From Fibrella forsythiae (GTDB lineage: Bacteria > Bacteroidota > Bacteroidia > Cytophagales > Spirosomataceae), in the NCBI RefSeq assembly GCF_017353175.1, contig NZ_JAFMYW010000006.1, forward strand, positions 186,001-250,000: a stretch of 64,000 bases of DNA, read 5' to 3'. Positions 15,505 to 25,013 of the stretch are shown here, piece by piece. A model generated the notes under the pieces. The model did no database searches and was not told where the DNA came from. It saw only the letters and a list, made by a program, of their open reading frames with translations. Both the position numbers and the translations under genes were made by a program. Position 1 is the stretch's first letter. Each line of letters begins with the position of its first letter.

Positions 15505-18500
15505 ATGTCTCTCTCGTTAAAACTCGTTTGTCTGGGTGTCATCAGCGCATTCGTCGTGTTGCAATCGGGCATGACCCTTCGGAAATCAGCTACGCCGCCT
15601 ACCGTACTGGTTTTCTCAAAAACCAAAGGCTGGCATCACACCTCCATTCCGTTTGGCATTGCAGCGGTTCAACAGTTGGGTCAGGCAAACGGGTTCGCCG
15701 TCGACACCACCACCGATGCTACCCTGTTTACCGACGACAATCTGAAAAAATACGCGGCAGTTGTCTGGATGAGCACCACGGGCAACGTATTGAATGGCGA
15801 GCAACAAGCCGCTTTTGAGCGCTACATTCAGGCCGGTGGTGGGTACGTTGGCGTACATGCGGCGGCCGACACTGAATATGACTGGCCCTGGTATGGCAAG
15901 TTGATGGGCGCGTTCTTCTCGAGCCACCCTCATAATTCCAATATCCGCAAAGCAACAGTCGAGGTTGTTGATGCCACTAATCCGGCAACGGCGATGCTGC
16001 CTGCCCGCTGGGAACGCACCGACGAATGGTACAATTACCGATCGTTCTATTCTGGTATCAAGGTGCTGGCCGATCTGGACGAAAACACCTACGAAGGCGG
16101 CACCAATGGGGCGCATCATCACATTAGCTGGTACCACGATTTCGACGGTGGACGGGCTTTTTACACCGGCAACGGCCATACCGACGAAAGCTACAGCGAT
16201 CCGCTTTTTCTTGGTCACCTGCTGGGCGGCCTCAAATACGCCATTGGCGACAATAAACCGCTCGACTACTCGAAGGCATATGCCAACGTAACACCCGACC
16301 AGAACCGCTTCGTAAAAACAGTACTGGTCAATGATCTGAACGCCCCGATGGAACTGGCCGTAGCACCAAACGGACAGGTCTTTTTTACGGAATTGTTTGG
16401 TAACCTATCCATGTATGACCCGCGAACCGGCAAATCGGCGCTGGTTCATAAACTGCCAATCACCAACATGGGTGGCACCGGTCTGATTGGCATGACGCTC
16501 GACCCGGCGTTTGCGCAGAACCGCAACCTGTATCTCTACTACGCTCCGGCAGGCCTTACCGAAGACAACCTGGCTTTCCGGCTATCGCGGTTCACCCTGA
16601 ACGCGAACAATACGCTGAATCTGGCATCCGAGAAAGTATTATTGAACGTACCTGTGCAGAAAAATAGTGGCTCACACCACGGCGGGTCGCTGGCCTGGGA
16701 TAAAGACGGCAACCTTTACCTCTCGACCGGCGACAGTTCCAGCCCATTCCCGTCGAATGGCTATTCGCCGCTGGACGAACGGCCTGACAAGGAATCGTAC
16801 AGCCTTGATTCGCAGCGGTCGGCGGGGAACACTAATGATCTGAAAGGGAAAGTGCTGCGCATTCATCCGGAGGCCAACGGCACCTACACCATTCCGGCGG
16901 GTAATTTATTTCCGAACAGCATGGCCAAAACACTACCGGAGATTTACACGATGGGCTGTCGAAACCCCTACCGAATTGCGGTCAATCCGAAAACCTCGGT
17001 ATTGTACTGGGGCGAAATTGGCCCCGATGCGGGTAAAGATGGCGAGCAGGGGCCGCGTGGCTACGATGAATTTAACCAGGCTAAACGGGCGGGTAATTAT
17101 GGCTGGCCCTATTTTGTGGGCAATAATTCGGCCTATACAGAATGGGATTTCGCCACCAAAACAGCCGGCCCGGCCTATAATCCGGCGGCTCCGGTGAATA
17201 ACTCACCCAACAATACAGGCCTTGCGCAGCTCCCTCCTGCCACACCCGCCATGATCTGGTACCCGTATGCAGCCTCGGCCGAATTCCCGGAATTGGGCGT
17301 TGGCGGGCGCAGCGCAATGGCCGGTGAGTTCTATACGTTCAACAAGGCAAACACCTCGCCCACCAAATTTCCCGATTACTACGACGGCGCCCTGTTTGTG
17401 TTCGACTGGATGCGGAACTGGGTGATGGCCCTGCGGTTCGACGCCAATGAAAACTACGTGCGCAGCGAGCCCTTTATGGCCGGCAATGGCGATTTCCGCC
17501 GGCCCATCGATCTGGCGTTCGGGCCAGATGGCGTTATGTACATGCTGGAATACGGGTCAGTCTACGGAGCAGATAATGAAGACGCCCGACTGGTGAAGAT
17601 CGAGTACAATACGGGCAACCGCGCCCCGGTTGCCAAAGCCAGCATAGTTGATTCAGCGACGGAAGCCTACGTCGATAAAACGGTATTTCTAACGTCTGAA
17701 CGTCGAAATTTCCCCCTATTGCGCGAAGCCGACGGCCAGCCACCGCTCCGGGTGCTGTTCAACAGCCGGGGTAGCCGCGACCTCGACGACGACGATGCCA
17801 TTACCTACCAGTGGCTCTTTGATGGGAAGACCGTTGGCGCTACTACGCCCAACGCAACCTTTACATATCAGAAGCCAGGTACGTATCACGCTATTCTCAA
17901 GGTAACAGACCGGGCCGGATTGGTTGGCCGCGACACGGTGGTCGTTCACGTTGGCGATACCCGGCCGAAAGTAACTATCACCAGCCCTGGCAATACGTCT
18001 TTTTTCTGGCCAAACAAACCATTTGCCTACGCCGTGAAGGTGACTGACAAAGAAGACGTACGGATTGACCCCAAACGGATCAAAGTAACGTACCTATATG
18101 ATCCTCAGCCTAGTGCATTAAGCAGTTCGGTGCCTGGAATCTCAGCTACGACGATAGAAGTCCCGGCACCGCCCGGCAAACTGCTGATGGCCAACAGCGA
18201 TTGTAAAGCCTGCCATACTATTGATAAGGTGTCGGTTGGGCCTTCATTGCTGGCCATTGCGCAACGCTACAAAGGGCAATCAGGCGCACTGGAACAACTG
18301 GCGACCAAAATCATCAACGGCGGCGGTGGCAACTGGAGTACCGAACACGTAATGAGTGCCCATCCCCAACTCTCTACGCAGGACGCCCAGGAGATGGTCC
18401 GCTACATTTACTCGTTGACCGACCCAACGAAAAAACAGGCAGTGTTACCACTCCAGGGCACGCTGGCACTGACCGATCATCCGAAAGACGACCTTCAGGG

Positions 18501-18960
18501 CCAATATACGCTTCTGGCTTCGTATAAAGACAAAGGTGGTAATCTGGTGAAGCCGCTCACGGGTACCGACCTGATCAGGCTCCGAAGCGCAACGGTCAAG
18601 GCAGCGTATGCCGATGCGCACGTTGGTTTTTCGCGGTTCCGGGACAACCTCTCGCAGGGAGGCCACAAATCGTACATCCTATTGAAAAATATTGATTTGA
18701 CCGGAATTAAACAGTTTACCTACGAATACGGATCGGCGAACCAGGCTGGTGAAGTTGAAGTCAGAATCGATTCGCAGGCGGGGCCGGTAGTAAGCAGCGT
18801 GGCGTATGGACCAACCGGGTCGTGGGACACGCTGAAACAGGTGACGGGTCTGCTCAGTAAGCCAGTTACTGGTCGGCATGATGTGTACTTCTTCGCCATC
18901 AAACGAACTAAGCCCAATGATGAAATCCTGAAATTTTCGACGATCCAGTTCGAAGAATAA
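15505..18960 (+). CDS. ThuA-sugar dehydrogenase-PKD-cytochrome c-CBM fusion protein
   Basis: A 1151-residue exported multidomain protein. After the signal peptide come a ThuA-like domain (about 32-250: KTKGWHHTSIPFGI, GYVGVHAAADTEYDWPW), a glucose/sorbosone dehydrogenase propeller (about 270-690: FFTELFGNLSMYDP, GSHHGGSLAWDKDGNLYLS, DLAFGPDGVMYMLEYGS), a PKD domain (about 735-820), a cytochrome c domain with heme motif CKACH at 900-904, and a C-terminal CBM6-like sandwich (about 1035-1150). The order suggests a sugar dehydrogenase that passes electrons to its own heme while bound to a glycan. It is divergent from the DUF1080 gene, with the HpaI-type aldolase downstream. Length and architecture are known in Bacteroidota; substrate unknown. 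Confidence 0.9.
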   Translation: MSLSLKLVCLGVISAFVVLQSGMTLRKSATPPTVLVFSKTKGWHHTSIPFGIAAVQQLGQANGFAVDTTTDATLFTDDNLKKYAAVVWMSTTGNVLNGEQQAAFERYIQAGGGYVGVHAAADTEYDWPWYGKLMGAFFSSHPHNSNIRKATVEVVDATNPATAMLPARWERTDEWYNYRSFYSGIKVLADLDENTYEGGTNGAHHHISWYHDFDGGRAFYTGNGHTDESYSDPLFLGHLLGGLKYAIGDNKPLDYSKAYANVTPDQNRFVKTVLVNDLNAPMELAVAPNGQVFFTELFGNLSMYDPRTGKSALVHKLPITNMGGTGLIGMTLDPAFAQNRNLYLYYAPAGLTEDNLAFRLSRFTLNANNTLNLASEKVLLNVPVQKNSGSHHGGSLAWDKDGNLYLSTGDSSSPFPSNGYSPLDERPDKESYSLDSQRSAGNTNDLKGKVLRIHPEANGTYTIPAGNLFPNSMAKTLPEIYTMGCRNPYRIAVNPKTSVLYWGEIGPDAGKDGEQGPRGYDEFNQAKRAGNYGWPYFVGNNSAYTEWDFATKTAGPAYNPAAPVNNSPNNTGLAQLPPATPAMIWYPYAASAEFPELGVGGRSAMAGEFYTFNKANTSPTKFPDYYDGALFVFDWMRNWVMALRFDANENYVRSEPFMAGNGDFRRPIDLAFGPDGVMYMLEYGSVYGADNEDARLVKIEYNTGNRAPVAKASIVDSATEAYVDKTVFLTSERRNFPLLREADGQPPLRVLFNSRGSRDLDDDDAITYQWLFDGKTVGATTPNATFTYQKPGTYHAILKVTDRAGLVGRDTVVVHVGDTRPKVTITSPGNTSFFWPNKPFAYAVKVTDKEDVRIDPKRIKVTYLYDPQPSALSSSVPGISATTIEVPAPPGKLLMANSDCKACHTIDKVSVGPSLLAIAQRYKGQSGALEQLATKIINGGGGNWSTEHVMSAHPQLSTQDAQEMVRYIYSLTDPTKKQAVLPLQGTLALTDHPKDDLQGQYTLLASYKDKGGNLVKPLTGTDLIRLRSATVKAAYADAHVGFSRFRDNLSQGGHKSYILLKNIDLTGIKQFTYEYGSANQAGEVEVRIDSQAGPVVSSVAYGPTGSWDTLKQVTGLLSKPVTGRHDVYFFAIKRTKPNDEILKFSTIQFEE

Positions 18961-19011
18961 GCCGGAACCAGCGATATTGGCCAAACGGCTGGGTACGTTC
19001 ATTGAATCATT

Positions 19012-19767
19012 ATGACATTTAAAGAAAAACTCCGGGGCCAAAAACCGCTGCTGGGCACTATCGTTTCGCTGCCATCTCCCGAATTGAGCGAGTTGCTGTC
19101 GCTGGCCGGGTTCGATTGGCTGTTCATCGATATGGAACACGGAACTATGTCGAGCGGCGAGGCGCAACGGATGCTACAGGCTGTAAAAAATGGCTGTAGC
19201 GCCGTTATCCGGGTGGCCGAGAATACCCCCATGCTCATCAAACAGGCGCTGGATATTGGTGCCGATGGCGTTATTGTACCCCTGGTCAACACGGCTTCCG
19301 AAGCGAAACAGGCAGTTGACTCAGCCCGGTACCCGCCCGTAGGAAACCGAAGTGTGGGTATCGCCCGGGCGCATGATTACGGCATGAACTTCACCGACTA
19401 TATTCAGCGGGCCAATGATTCGGTGGCGGTCATCATTCAGATTGAGCACGAAGAGGCCGTCAGGAATCTGGACGACATTCTTGCCGTCGACGGTATCGAC
19501 GGGGTTTTTATCGGGCCGTATGATCTCTCAGGCAGCCTGAACAAGTTGGGCGACGTGTTCAGTGAACCGGTTCAGGAAGCCATTCGGACCGTTAAAATCA
19601 AATGCAGCGAAAAAGGGATTCCCATTGGTCTCTTTTTGCAAAAAACCGATACCATTCAGGCCGAACTGGCCAGCGGTACAACCTTTCTGGCCGTGGGAAC
19701 AGACACCTTTTTTGTCTGGAGCGGTGCGAAACAGGTGCTGGAATCAGTCAGACGCTTAGCCCCCTAG
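19012..19767 (+). CDS. HpcH/HpaI-family aldolase (2-keto-3-deoxy-sugar acid type)
   Basis: A 251-residue cytoplasmic class II aldolase. Family landmarks are FDWLFIDMEHGTMS at about 30-43, VIVPLVNTASEAKQAVDSAR, RYPPVGNRSVG, IIQIEHEEAV (metal-binding Glu) and IDGVFIGPYDLSGS (metal-binding Asp). Members cleave 2-keto-3-deoxy acids such as 2-dehydro-3-deoxyglucarate or rhamnonate to pyruvate and an aldehyde. It begins 51 bases after the ThuA fusion protein and could handle sugar acids formed by oxidation outside the cell. Exact substrate cannot be told from sequence. Confidence 0.88.
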   Translation: MTFKEKLRGQKPLLGTIVSLPSPELSELLSLAGFDWLFIDMEHGTMSSGEAQRMLQAVKNGCSAVIRVAENTPMLIKQALDIGADGVIVPLVNTASEAKQAVDSARYPPVGNRSVGIARAHDYGMNFTDYIQRANDSVAVIIQIEHEEAVRNLDDILAVDGIDGVFIGPYDLSGSLNKLGDVFSEPVQEAIRTVKIKCSEKGIPIGLFLQKTDTIQAELASGTTFLAVGTDTFFVWSGAKQVLESVRRLAP

Positions 19768-19818
19768 CAGTATTATCAATGCATCGGGGTACCCCTTCTT
19801 TCACAACCAGCTTTTTCC

Positions 19819-20253
19819 ATGAATGAATCAACCCAATACTGGGTCGTAGTAGCCTCAAAAGACCATGTACAACGTGGCGTTGCCGGTGGCTTTATGCAGG
19901 CAAACCACGGCAAGAAGGCGCCGCTCATGCGCGTGAAGCCGGGCGACTGGGTGGTCTTTTATTCGCCTAAAAACGCGTTGGAGGGCGATGAGAAATGCCA
20001 GTCGTTCACGGCGATTGGCCAGGCTAGCGGGGATAATCTCTATCAATTCGCTGTAACAGATAATTTTACGCCCTTCCGTAGAGCTGTTCAGTTTTATCCT
20101 GCTCAGGATGCATCCATACTGCCGCTGATCGATGCGCTTGCGTTTATTTCAAACAAGAAATCGTGGGGCTATCCATTTCGTTTCGGCTTTTTCGAGATCA
20201 ATAGCCATGATTTTGACTTGATTCGAGCGGTCATGCTTGGCAACAAGGTATAA
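19819..20253 (+). CDS. EVE (PUA-like) domain protein
   Basis: A 144-residue single-domain protein of the EVE/UPF0310 type: [20 protein letters not shown] at the start, then [26 protein letters not shown] and an aromatic C-terminus ([17 protein letters not shown]). EVE domains have a PUA fold and bind modified bases in DNA or RNA; some are parts of modification-dependent restriction systems, but here no nuclease or helicase is attached. The gene is 51 bases after the aldolase and looks functionally unrelated to the sugar genes. Cellular role unknown. Confidence 0.85.
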   Translation: MNESTQYWVVVASKDHVQRGVAGGFMQANHGKKAPLMRVKPGDWVVFYSPKNALEGDEKCQSFTAIGQASGDNLYQFAVTDNFTPFRRAVQFYPAQDASILPLIDALAFISNKKSWGYPFRFGFFEINSHDFDLIRAVMLGNKV

Positions 20254-20274
20254 CGCGGGCGTTGTATACAGTAG

Positions 20275-20309
20275 CCTGGGTACGTGTGTAGCAGAGCAGC
20301 GTACCCGGG
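20275..20309 (+). terminator. Hairpin after the EVE gene
   Basis: A 10-bp inverted repeat (CCTGGGTACG at 20275-20284 with CGTACCCGGG at 20300-20309, one G-T pair) with a 15-base loop lies 21 bases after the EVE stop. No T run follows, so termination is inferred. It covers the far-upstream ATG at 20284 that is in frame with the GH29 gene, supporting the later start for that gene. Confidence 0.45.
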
Positions 20310-20445
20310 AAGTAGCCGATTGGCCTATTCAGGTACGTATAACGAAAGCGAAACTTCATTTTTTGCAACTAGCCATCAGGCTTATCTTCGGCCACTTGAT
20401 CCTCATAAACGGATCAATTTTCAGCTACGCTTAACGAATTCAGAT

Positions 20446-22530
20446 ATGGTCCGTAGTACCGTCATGCGTTTTTCGCTTCTTTTCCTGGCCTTTTTAGGTC
20501 TGTCCAGTACGCTGCAAGCTCAGTCACCTGCTCCGTTTGGTGCCGTTCCGTCGGCGCGGCAGTTGCAGTGGCATAAGCTGAAGTACTACGCGTTCGTGCA
20601 CTTCAACATGAACACCTTCACGAATGAAGAATGGGGTCATGGCACCGAAACGCCCGACATGTTCAACCCCACCCAGCTCGACTGTCGGCAGTGGGCACGG
20701 GTGGCCAAGGCGGCGGGTATGGAAGGCATCATCATCACGGCCAAGCACCACGACGGGTTTTGCCTGTGGCCCAGCAAATACACCGAACACTCGGTAAAAA
20801 ACAGCAAGTGGCACAACGGGAAAGGCGACGTACTGAAAGACCTGTCGGCAGCCTGCAAGGAATACGGCCTGAAATTCGGTGTGTACCTCTCGCCCTGGGA
20901 CCGTAATCACCCTGCCTACGGCACGCCCGAATACAACGATGTATTCAAAAACACGCTTAAAGAGGTGCTGACCCAATACGGCGATGTGTATGAAGTCTGG
21001 TTCGACGGGGCCAATGGCGAGGGTCCTAACGGCAAAAAACAGGTATACGACTGGCCGGGTTTCGTGGCTACCGTACGCCAGTACCAGCCCAACGCGGTCA
21101 TTTTCAGCGATGCCGGGCCAGACATTCGCTGGGTAGGCAATGAAGACGGATACGCAGGCGAAACAAACTGGAGCACCCTCAACCGAGACAAGGTGTACCC
21201 GGCCTATCCGAACTATTGGGAATTGACACTGGGGCATGAAGATGGTACGCACTGGGTACCCACGGAAGTGAACTGCTCGATCCGTCCCGGCTGGTACTAC
21301 CACGCCAGCGAAGACAACAAGGTAAAATCACTGGAACACCTGGTCGACATCTATTACAGTTCGCTTGGCCGCAACGGCAACTGGCTGCTGAACCTGCCCG
21401 TCGACCGGCGCGGGCTGGTGCATGAGAACGACGAAAAACGGCTCATGGAATTGAAAGCATACACCGATAAGGCGTCGCATAATCTGGCAGGTGGCAAAAC
21501 GGTCACCAGTAATAGTGTTTTCAGTAAAGCGTCGACCTATGCTGCCAGCAATGTGCTGGATGGTAACCGGGACACCTATTGGGCCGCCGCCAAAGAGGCT
21601 AAACAGGCTACGCTGGATATTGACCTGGGCAAGTCGACCACGCTCAACCGGTTGCTGATCGAAGAGTACATCGCCCTGGGTCAGCGGGTAAAGAAGTTTT
21701 CCGTATCGGCCTGGCAGAACGGGCAGTACCAGGCCATCGCCACTGGCACGACCATCGGCAACAGGCGTATTTTACGGTTTCCGACCGTGACGACCAGCAA
21801 ACTCCGCATCTCCATCGACGAGGCGAAGGCCAGTCCGCTGATCGGCAACATCGAAGTGTATAATGCCCCCGAACTGATCGTGACGCCGGTGATCAAACGC
21901 AGCAAAGAAGGGCTGGTCACCATTGCCTGCCCGCGCACGACCGACCCCGTGATCACGTATACCACAGACGGAACGGAGCCAACTGCGAAAAGCCCCCGTT
22001 TCAGCCAACCGTTTGCCTTACCGTCTGGCGGCACCGTTAAAGCACGCGCCTTTGTCGACAACATGAAACGGGCCAGCAGCCCCGCTACGGCCGATTTTGA
22101 TATTAGCTCAGCGAAATGGACAGTCGTGTCGACGGGTGGTCAGTCGCCGGGCAAAAATGCAGACCGGCTACTTGATGGCAACTCCGATACGTTCTGGCAG
22201 CAGCGCAAAAGCACAGAAGCACCAACCTCCGTGGTTGTTGATCTGGGCGAAACGCTGCCCGTACACGGTCTAACGTACCTGCCCCGTCAGGACGGGAAGA
22301 AAGAAGGTATCGTGTACCGCTACGCCGTTTCGGTCAGTCAGGATGGCAAAAACTGGTCGGCACCGGTTAGTCAGGGCGCGTTCAGTAACATCAACAATAA
22401 CCCGGTGAACCAGACCATCCGGTTCGACAAGCCTGCGTCGGCGCGGTACCTGAAATTCGATATACTCGAAACCACCGTGGCCACCGACGCTACCGTTTCC
22501 ATTGCTGAACTGGGCGTACTGACTCGTTAA
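20446..22530 (+). CDS. GH29 alpha-L-fucosidase with chitobiase-like and F5/8-type modules
   Basis: A 694-residue exported enzyme. The GH29 domain (about 25-350) has QLQWHKLKYYAFVHFNMNTF, ITAKHHDGFCLWPSKYTEHS, GVYLSPWDRN and the nucleophile region YEVWFDGANG (Asp). After it come an F5/8 type C (CBM32-like) module (about 360-470), a chitobiase/CHB_HEX_C-type beta-sandwich (ITYTTDGTEPTAKSP) and a second F5/8-like module at the end. The sequence resembles the GH29 group that removes branched alpha-1,3/1,4-fucose. Start at 20446 (alternative ATG at 20464) precedes the signal peptide MRFSLLFLAFLGLSSTLQAQ; a longer frame would begin inside a hairpin. It is a paralogue of the gene at 52911 with the same module order. 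Confidence 0.9.
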   Translation: MVRSTVMRFSLLFLAFLGLSSTLQAQSPAPFGAVPSARQLQWHKLKYYAFVHFNMNTFTNEEWGHGTETPDMFNPTQLDCRQWARVAKAAGMEGIIITAKHHDGFCLWPSKYTEHSVKNSKWHNGKGDVLKDLSAACKEYGLKFGVYLSPWDRNHPAYGTPEYNDVFKNTLKEVLTQYGDVYEVWFDGANGEGPNGKKQVYDWPGFVATVRQYQPNAVIFSDAGPDIRWVGNEDGYAGETNWSTLNRDKVYPAYPNYWELTLGHEDGTHWVPTEVNCSIRPGWYYHASEDNKVKSLEHLVDIYYSSLGRNGNWLLNLPVDRRGLVHENDEKRLMELKAYTDKASHNLAGGKTVTSNSVFSKASTYAASNVLDGNRDTYWAAAKEAKQATLDIDLGKSTTLNRLLIEEYIALGQRVKKFSVSAWQNGQYQAIATGTTIGNRRILRFPTVTTSKLRISIDEAKASPLIGNIEVYNAPELIVTPVIKRSKEGLVTIACPRTTDPVITYTTDGTEPTAKSPRFSQPFALPSGGTVKARAFVDNMKRASSPATADFDISSAKWTVVSTGGQSPGKNADRLLDGNSDTFWQQRKSTEAPTSVVVDLGETLPVHGLTYLPRQDGKKEGIVYRYAVSVSQDGKNWSAPVSQGAFSNINNNPVNQTIRFDKPASARYLKFDILETTVATDATVSIAELGVLTR

Positions 22531-22544
22531 TTGTCTTTGAAACG

Positions 22545-22608
22545 ATTGCTTTCGTATGGCCCTTCGACTAGGCGTCTCCGACTCCGCTCAGGGCCATGCG
22601 AAAGCAAT
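22545..22608. repeat. Intergenic palindrome, CCTTCGAC/CTCCGCTCAGG type
   Basis: An 18-base arm ATTGCTTTCGTATGGCCC pairs with GGGCCATGCGAAAGCAAT with one G-T mismatch. The inner sequence is CTTCGACTAGGCGTCTCCGA then CTCCGCTCA, a word pair I associate with dispersed intergenic hairpins in Bacteroidota. It lies 15 bases after the GH29 stop and could end or stabilise that transcript. An ATG at 22556 in frame with the GH20 gene lies within it and is probably not used. Confidence 0.65.
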
Positions 22609-22657
22609 TATTCCGAAGCTGACACTTTTCTCTTCATTCCACGAATACTCCACCCAA

Positions 22658-24943
22658 ATGCCCGTCAAGTATATACTTTGCCTGGTCAGCCTGCTGATCG
22701 CCGGTCAGGTACGTTCTCAGGTTTCCCCGCCAACGTACCCAATCATTCCATACCCCACCTCGCTTTCCGCTGGTCAGGGGCAGTTTACGCTATCGGCCAA
22801 AACGGCTCTGATTGTACTGGATAAACGGTTTCAGCAGGAAGGCGATCAGTTACAGCAGTTACTGACACCTATTCTCGGCAAGTCCCTGACCACGAGCGGA
22901 ACTGCCTCGAAAATTGTGCTACAAAGCGACCCAACAATCACCGCATCAGAAGGATACAGCCTTCGGATTGAGCCCCGGCAGATCACGCTGTCGGCGAAAG
23001 ATGCGGTGGGTATGTTTCGGGGGATTCAGACCATCCGACAACTGCTTCCGGCCAGCATCGAGCAGAAAAGCGGAGCTCCATCAGGTTCGGTCAGCTTACC
23101 TGTTCTTCAAATTCGCGACCAGCCCGCCTACGTCTGGCGCGGTATGCACCTCGACGTGTCGCGGCACTTTTTCTCGATGGACTATCTGCGGAAATTCATC
23201 GACCTGCTGACCCTCTATAAATTCAACAAGTTTCACCTGCACCTGACCGATGACCAGGGCTGGCGACTCGAAATCAAATCATATCCTAAACTAACGAGTG
23301 AGGGAGCCTGGCGGACGTTCAACAATCAGGATTCGGTGGTACTGAAACGGGCCGTTGCCAATCCTGATTTCGACCTGCCGAAGCAATACCTGCGGCAGAC
23401 AGACGGAAAAACGCAGTACGGTGGTTTCTACACCCAGGCTGAGATGCGGGCCTTGATAGCCTACGCCACGGCCCGACACATCGAGATCATCCCGGAAATT
23501 GACATGCCGGGTCACCTGGCGGCAGCCATCAAGGCCTATCCGTTTCTGAGCTGCACCGGTCAGGAGGGCTGGGGAAAGACGTTCTCGGTGCCGATCTGCC
23601 CCTGCAACGAATCGACGTACACCTTCAGCGAAACCGTCTTCAATGAGATCATTGCGCTCTTTCCCAGTCAGTATATTCATCTGGGTGCCGACGAAGTAGA
23701 GAAAACAACCTGGGCGCAATCCCCTGCCTGTCAGGAGTTGATGAAACGGGAAGGAATCAAAAACGTGGAGGAGTTACAGAGTTATTTTGTGCACCGGACC
23801 GAGCAGTTTTTCAAATCGAAAGGCAAGAAACTCATCGCCTGGGATGATGCACTCGAAGGCGGAATCAGCCCTACGGCCACGGTCATGTACTGGCGAAGCT
23901 GGGTGAAAGATGCCCCCGTAAAAGCCGTCCGGAATGGCAATCCGGTTGTGATGACACCCGTCAGCACGCTATATTTCGATGTGATGCCCGACAAGAATTC
24001 GCTTAGCAACGTGTACCAGTTCAACCCTATTCCGGCCGGGCTAACCGACTCCGAAAAACGGTCGATCATTGGCGCTCAGGCTAATACCTGGACCGAATAT
24101 ATTCCGTCAGAAAATCGGGTCGATTACATGGTGATGCCCCGCATGACGGCGCTGGCCGAACGACTGTGGACCAATCAGGATCGGTTCAGCGACTATCAGC
24201 AGCGTCTGACTAGCCACTATCCACGGCTGGATGTGCTGGGCGTTCATTATCGCGTACCTGACCTAAGTGGCTTTACCGAAGAAAACGTCTTCACCAACCA
24301 GACTGCGCTTCGTATTCGTAAGCCAACCGATAACCTGACCGTTCGCTACACCACCAATGGCAACGTACCTGGCCCAACGTCGCCTGTTCTGATAGATTCG
24401 CTGCTGATCTTGCAACCAATGACCGTGAAGCTGGCCGCTTTTACAACGAGCGGGTTACAGGGCGATGTGTATACACTGCGCTACCGGCAACAGTCCTATG
24501 CTGAGCCAGTTCGCGTCACGAATACGCAGGCAGGGTTGATGAGCACGTATGTGAAAGGCCAGTTCAAAAACGTAGAGGCTATGCTTCGGGCCACCGCCCC
24601 TGATTCGGCCGTAGTAAGTCAGGTACAGGTGCCGACCATAGCTAAGGCGGGCAGCTTCGGCGTTCGGTTTCGGGGCTACCTGACTGTTCCAGCCACCGGC
24701 ATTTACGGCTTCTTCCTGGTCGCCGATGATGGTGGAATCCTACGAATTGCTAACCGGCCAGTGATTGATAACGACGGCAATCACGGGCCTATCGAGAAAA
24801 GTGGGCAAATTGCCTTAGAACAGGGGTCTCATCCCCTCGCGCTCGATTTCATCGAAGCTGGTGGTGGGTATACCCTGAAACTGTTATACAGCCTCAATGG
24901 CAGTGAACCGCTTCCAATTCCGGCATCGTGGCTGAAACACTAA
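22658..24943 (+). CDS. GH20 beta-N-acetylhexosaminidase with PA14 domain
   Basis: A 761-residue exported enzyme starting MPVKYILCLVSLLIAGQVRS. Domain order: GH20b (about 25-145), GH20 barrel (about 150-510; YVWRGMHLDVSRHFFSMDYL, FHLHLTDDQGWRLEIKSYP, EIIPEIDMPGH), chitobiase-type C-terminal sandwich (IRKPTDNLTVRYTTNG) and a PA14-like module (GYLTVPATGIYGFFLVADDG). The catalytic pair is D345-E346 in IHLGADEVEKTTW. It releases terminal GlcNAc/GalNAc from chitin oligosaccharides or glycoproteins. The convergent GH18 chitinase is a natural partner. The upstream in-frame ATG at 22556 was rejected because it lies in a hairpin. Confidence 0.92.
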   Translation: MPVKYILCLVSLLIAGQVRSQVSPPTYPIIPYPTSLSAGQGQFTLSAKTALIVLDKRFQQEGDQLQQLLTPILGKSLTTSGTASKIVLQSDPTITASEGYSLRIEPRQITLSAKDAVGMFRGIQTIRQLLPASIEQKSGAPSGSVSLPVLQIRDQPAYVWRGMHLDVSRHFFSMDYLRKFIDLLTLYKFNKFHLHLTDDQGWRLEIKSYPKLTSEGAWRTFNNQDSVVLKRAVANPDFDLPKQYLRQTDGKTQYGGFYTQAEMRALIAYATARHIEIIPEIDMPGHLAAAIKAYPFLSCTGQEGWGKTFSVPICPCNESTYTFSETVFNEIIALFPSQYIHLGADEVEKTTWAQSPACQELMKREGIKNVEELQSYFVHRTEQFFKSKGKKLIAWDDALEGGISPTATVMYWRSWVKDAPVKAVRNGNPVVMTPVSTLYFDVMPDKNSLSNVYQFNPIPAGLTDSEKRSIIGAQANTWTEYIPSENRVDYMVMPRMTALAERLWTNQDRFSDYQQRLTSHYPRLDVLGVHYRVPDLSGFTEENVFTNQTALRIRKPTDNLTVRYTTNGNVPGPTSPVLIDSLLILQPMTVKLAAFTTSGLQGDVYTLRYRQQSYAEPVRVTNTQAGLMSTYVKGQFKNVEAMLRATAPDSAVVSQVQVPTIAKAGSFGVRFRGYLTVPATGIYGFFLVADDGGILRIANRPVIDNDGNHGPIEKSGQIALEQGSHPLALDFIEAGGGYTLKLLYSLNGSEPLPIPASWLKH

Positions 24944-24973
24944 TGGGCGTATCGGCTGTTTGTGTTTGATGGT

Positions 24974-25011
24974 GTGGGCTGTGTTGCTGTCGCGTAAGCT
25001 GCACTGCCCAC
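24974..25011. terminator. Hairpin between convergent GH20 and GH18 genes
   Basis: GTGGGCTGTG at 24974-24983 pairs with CACTGCCCAC at 25002-25011 (one mismatch) around an 18-base loop, in the 70-base gap between two converging genes. Position suggests a two-way terminator, although T runs are absent. Confidence 0.45.
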
Positions 25012-25013
25012 AA

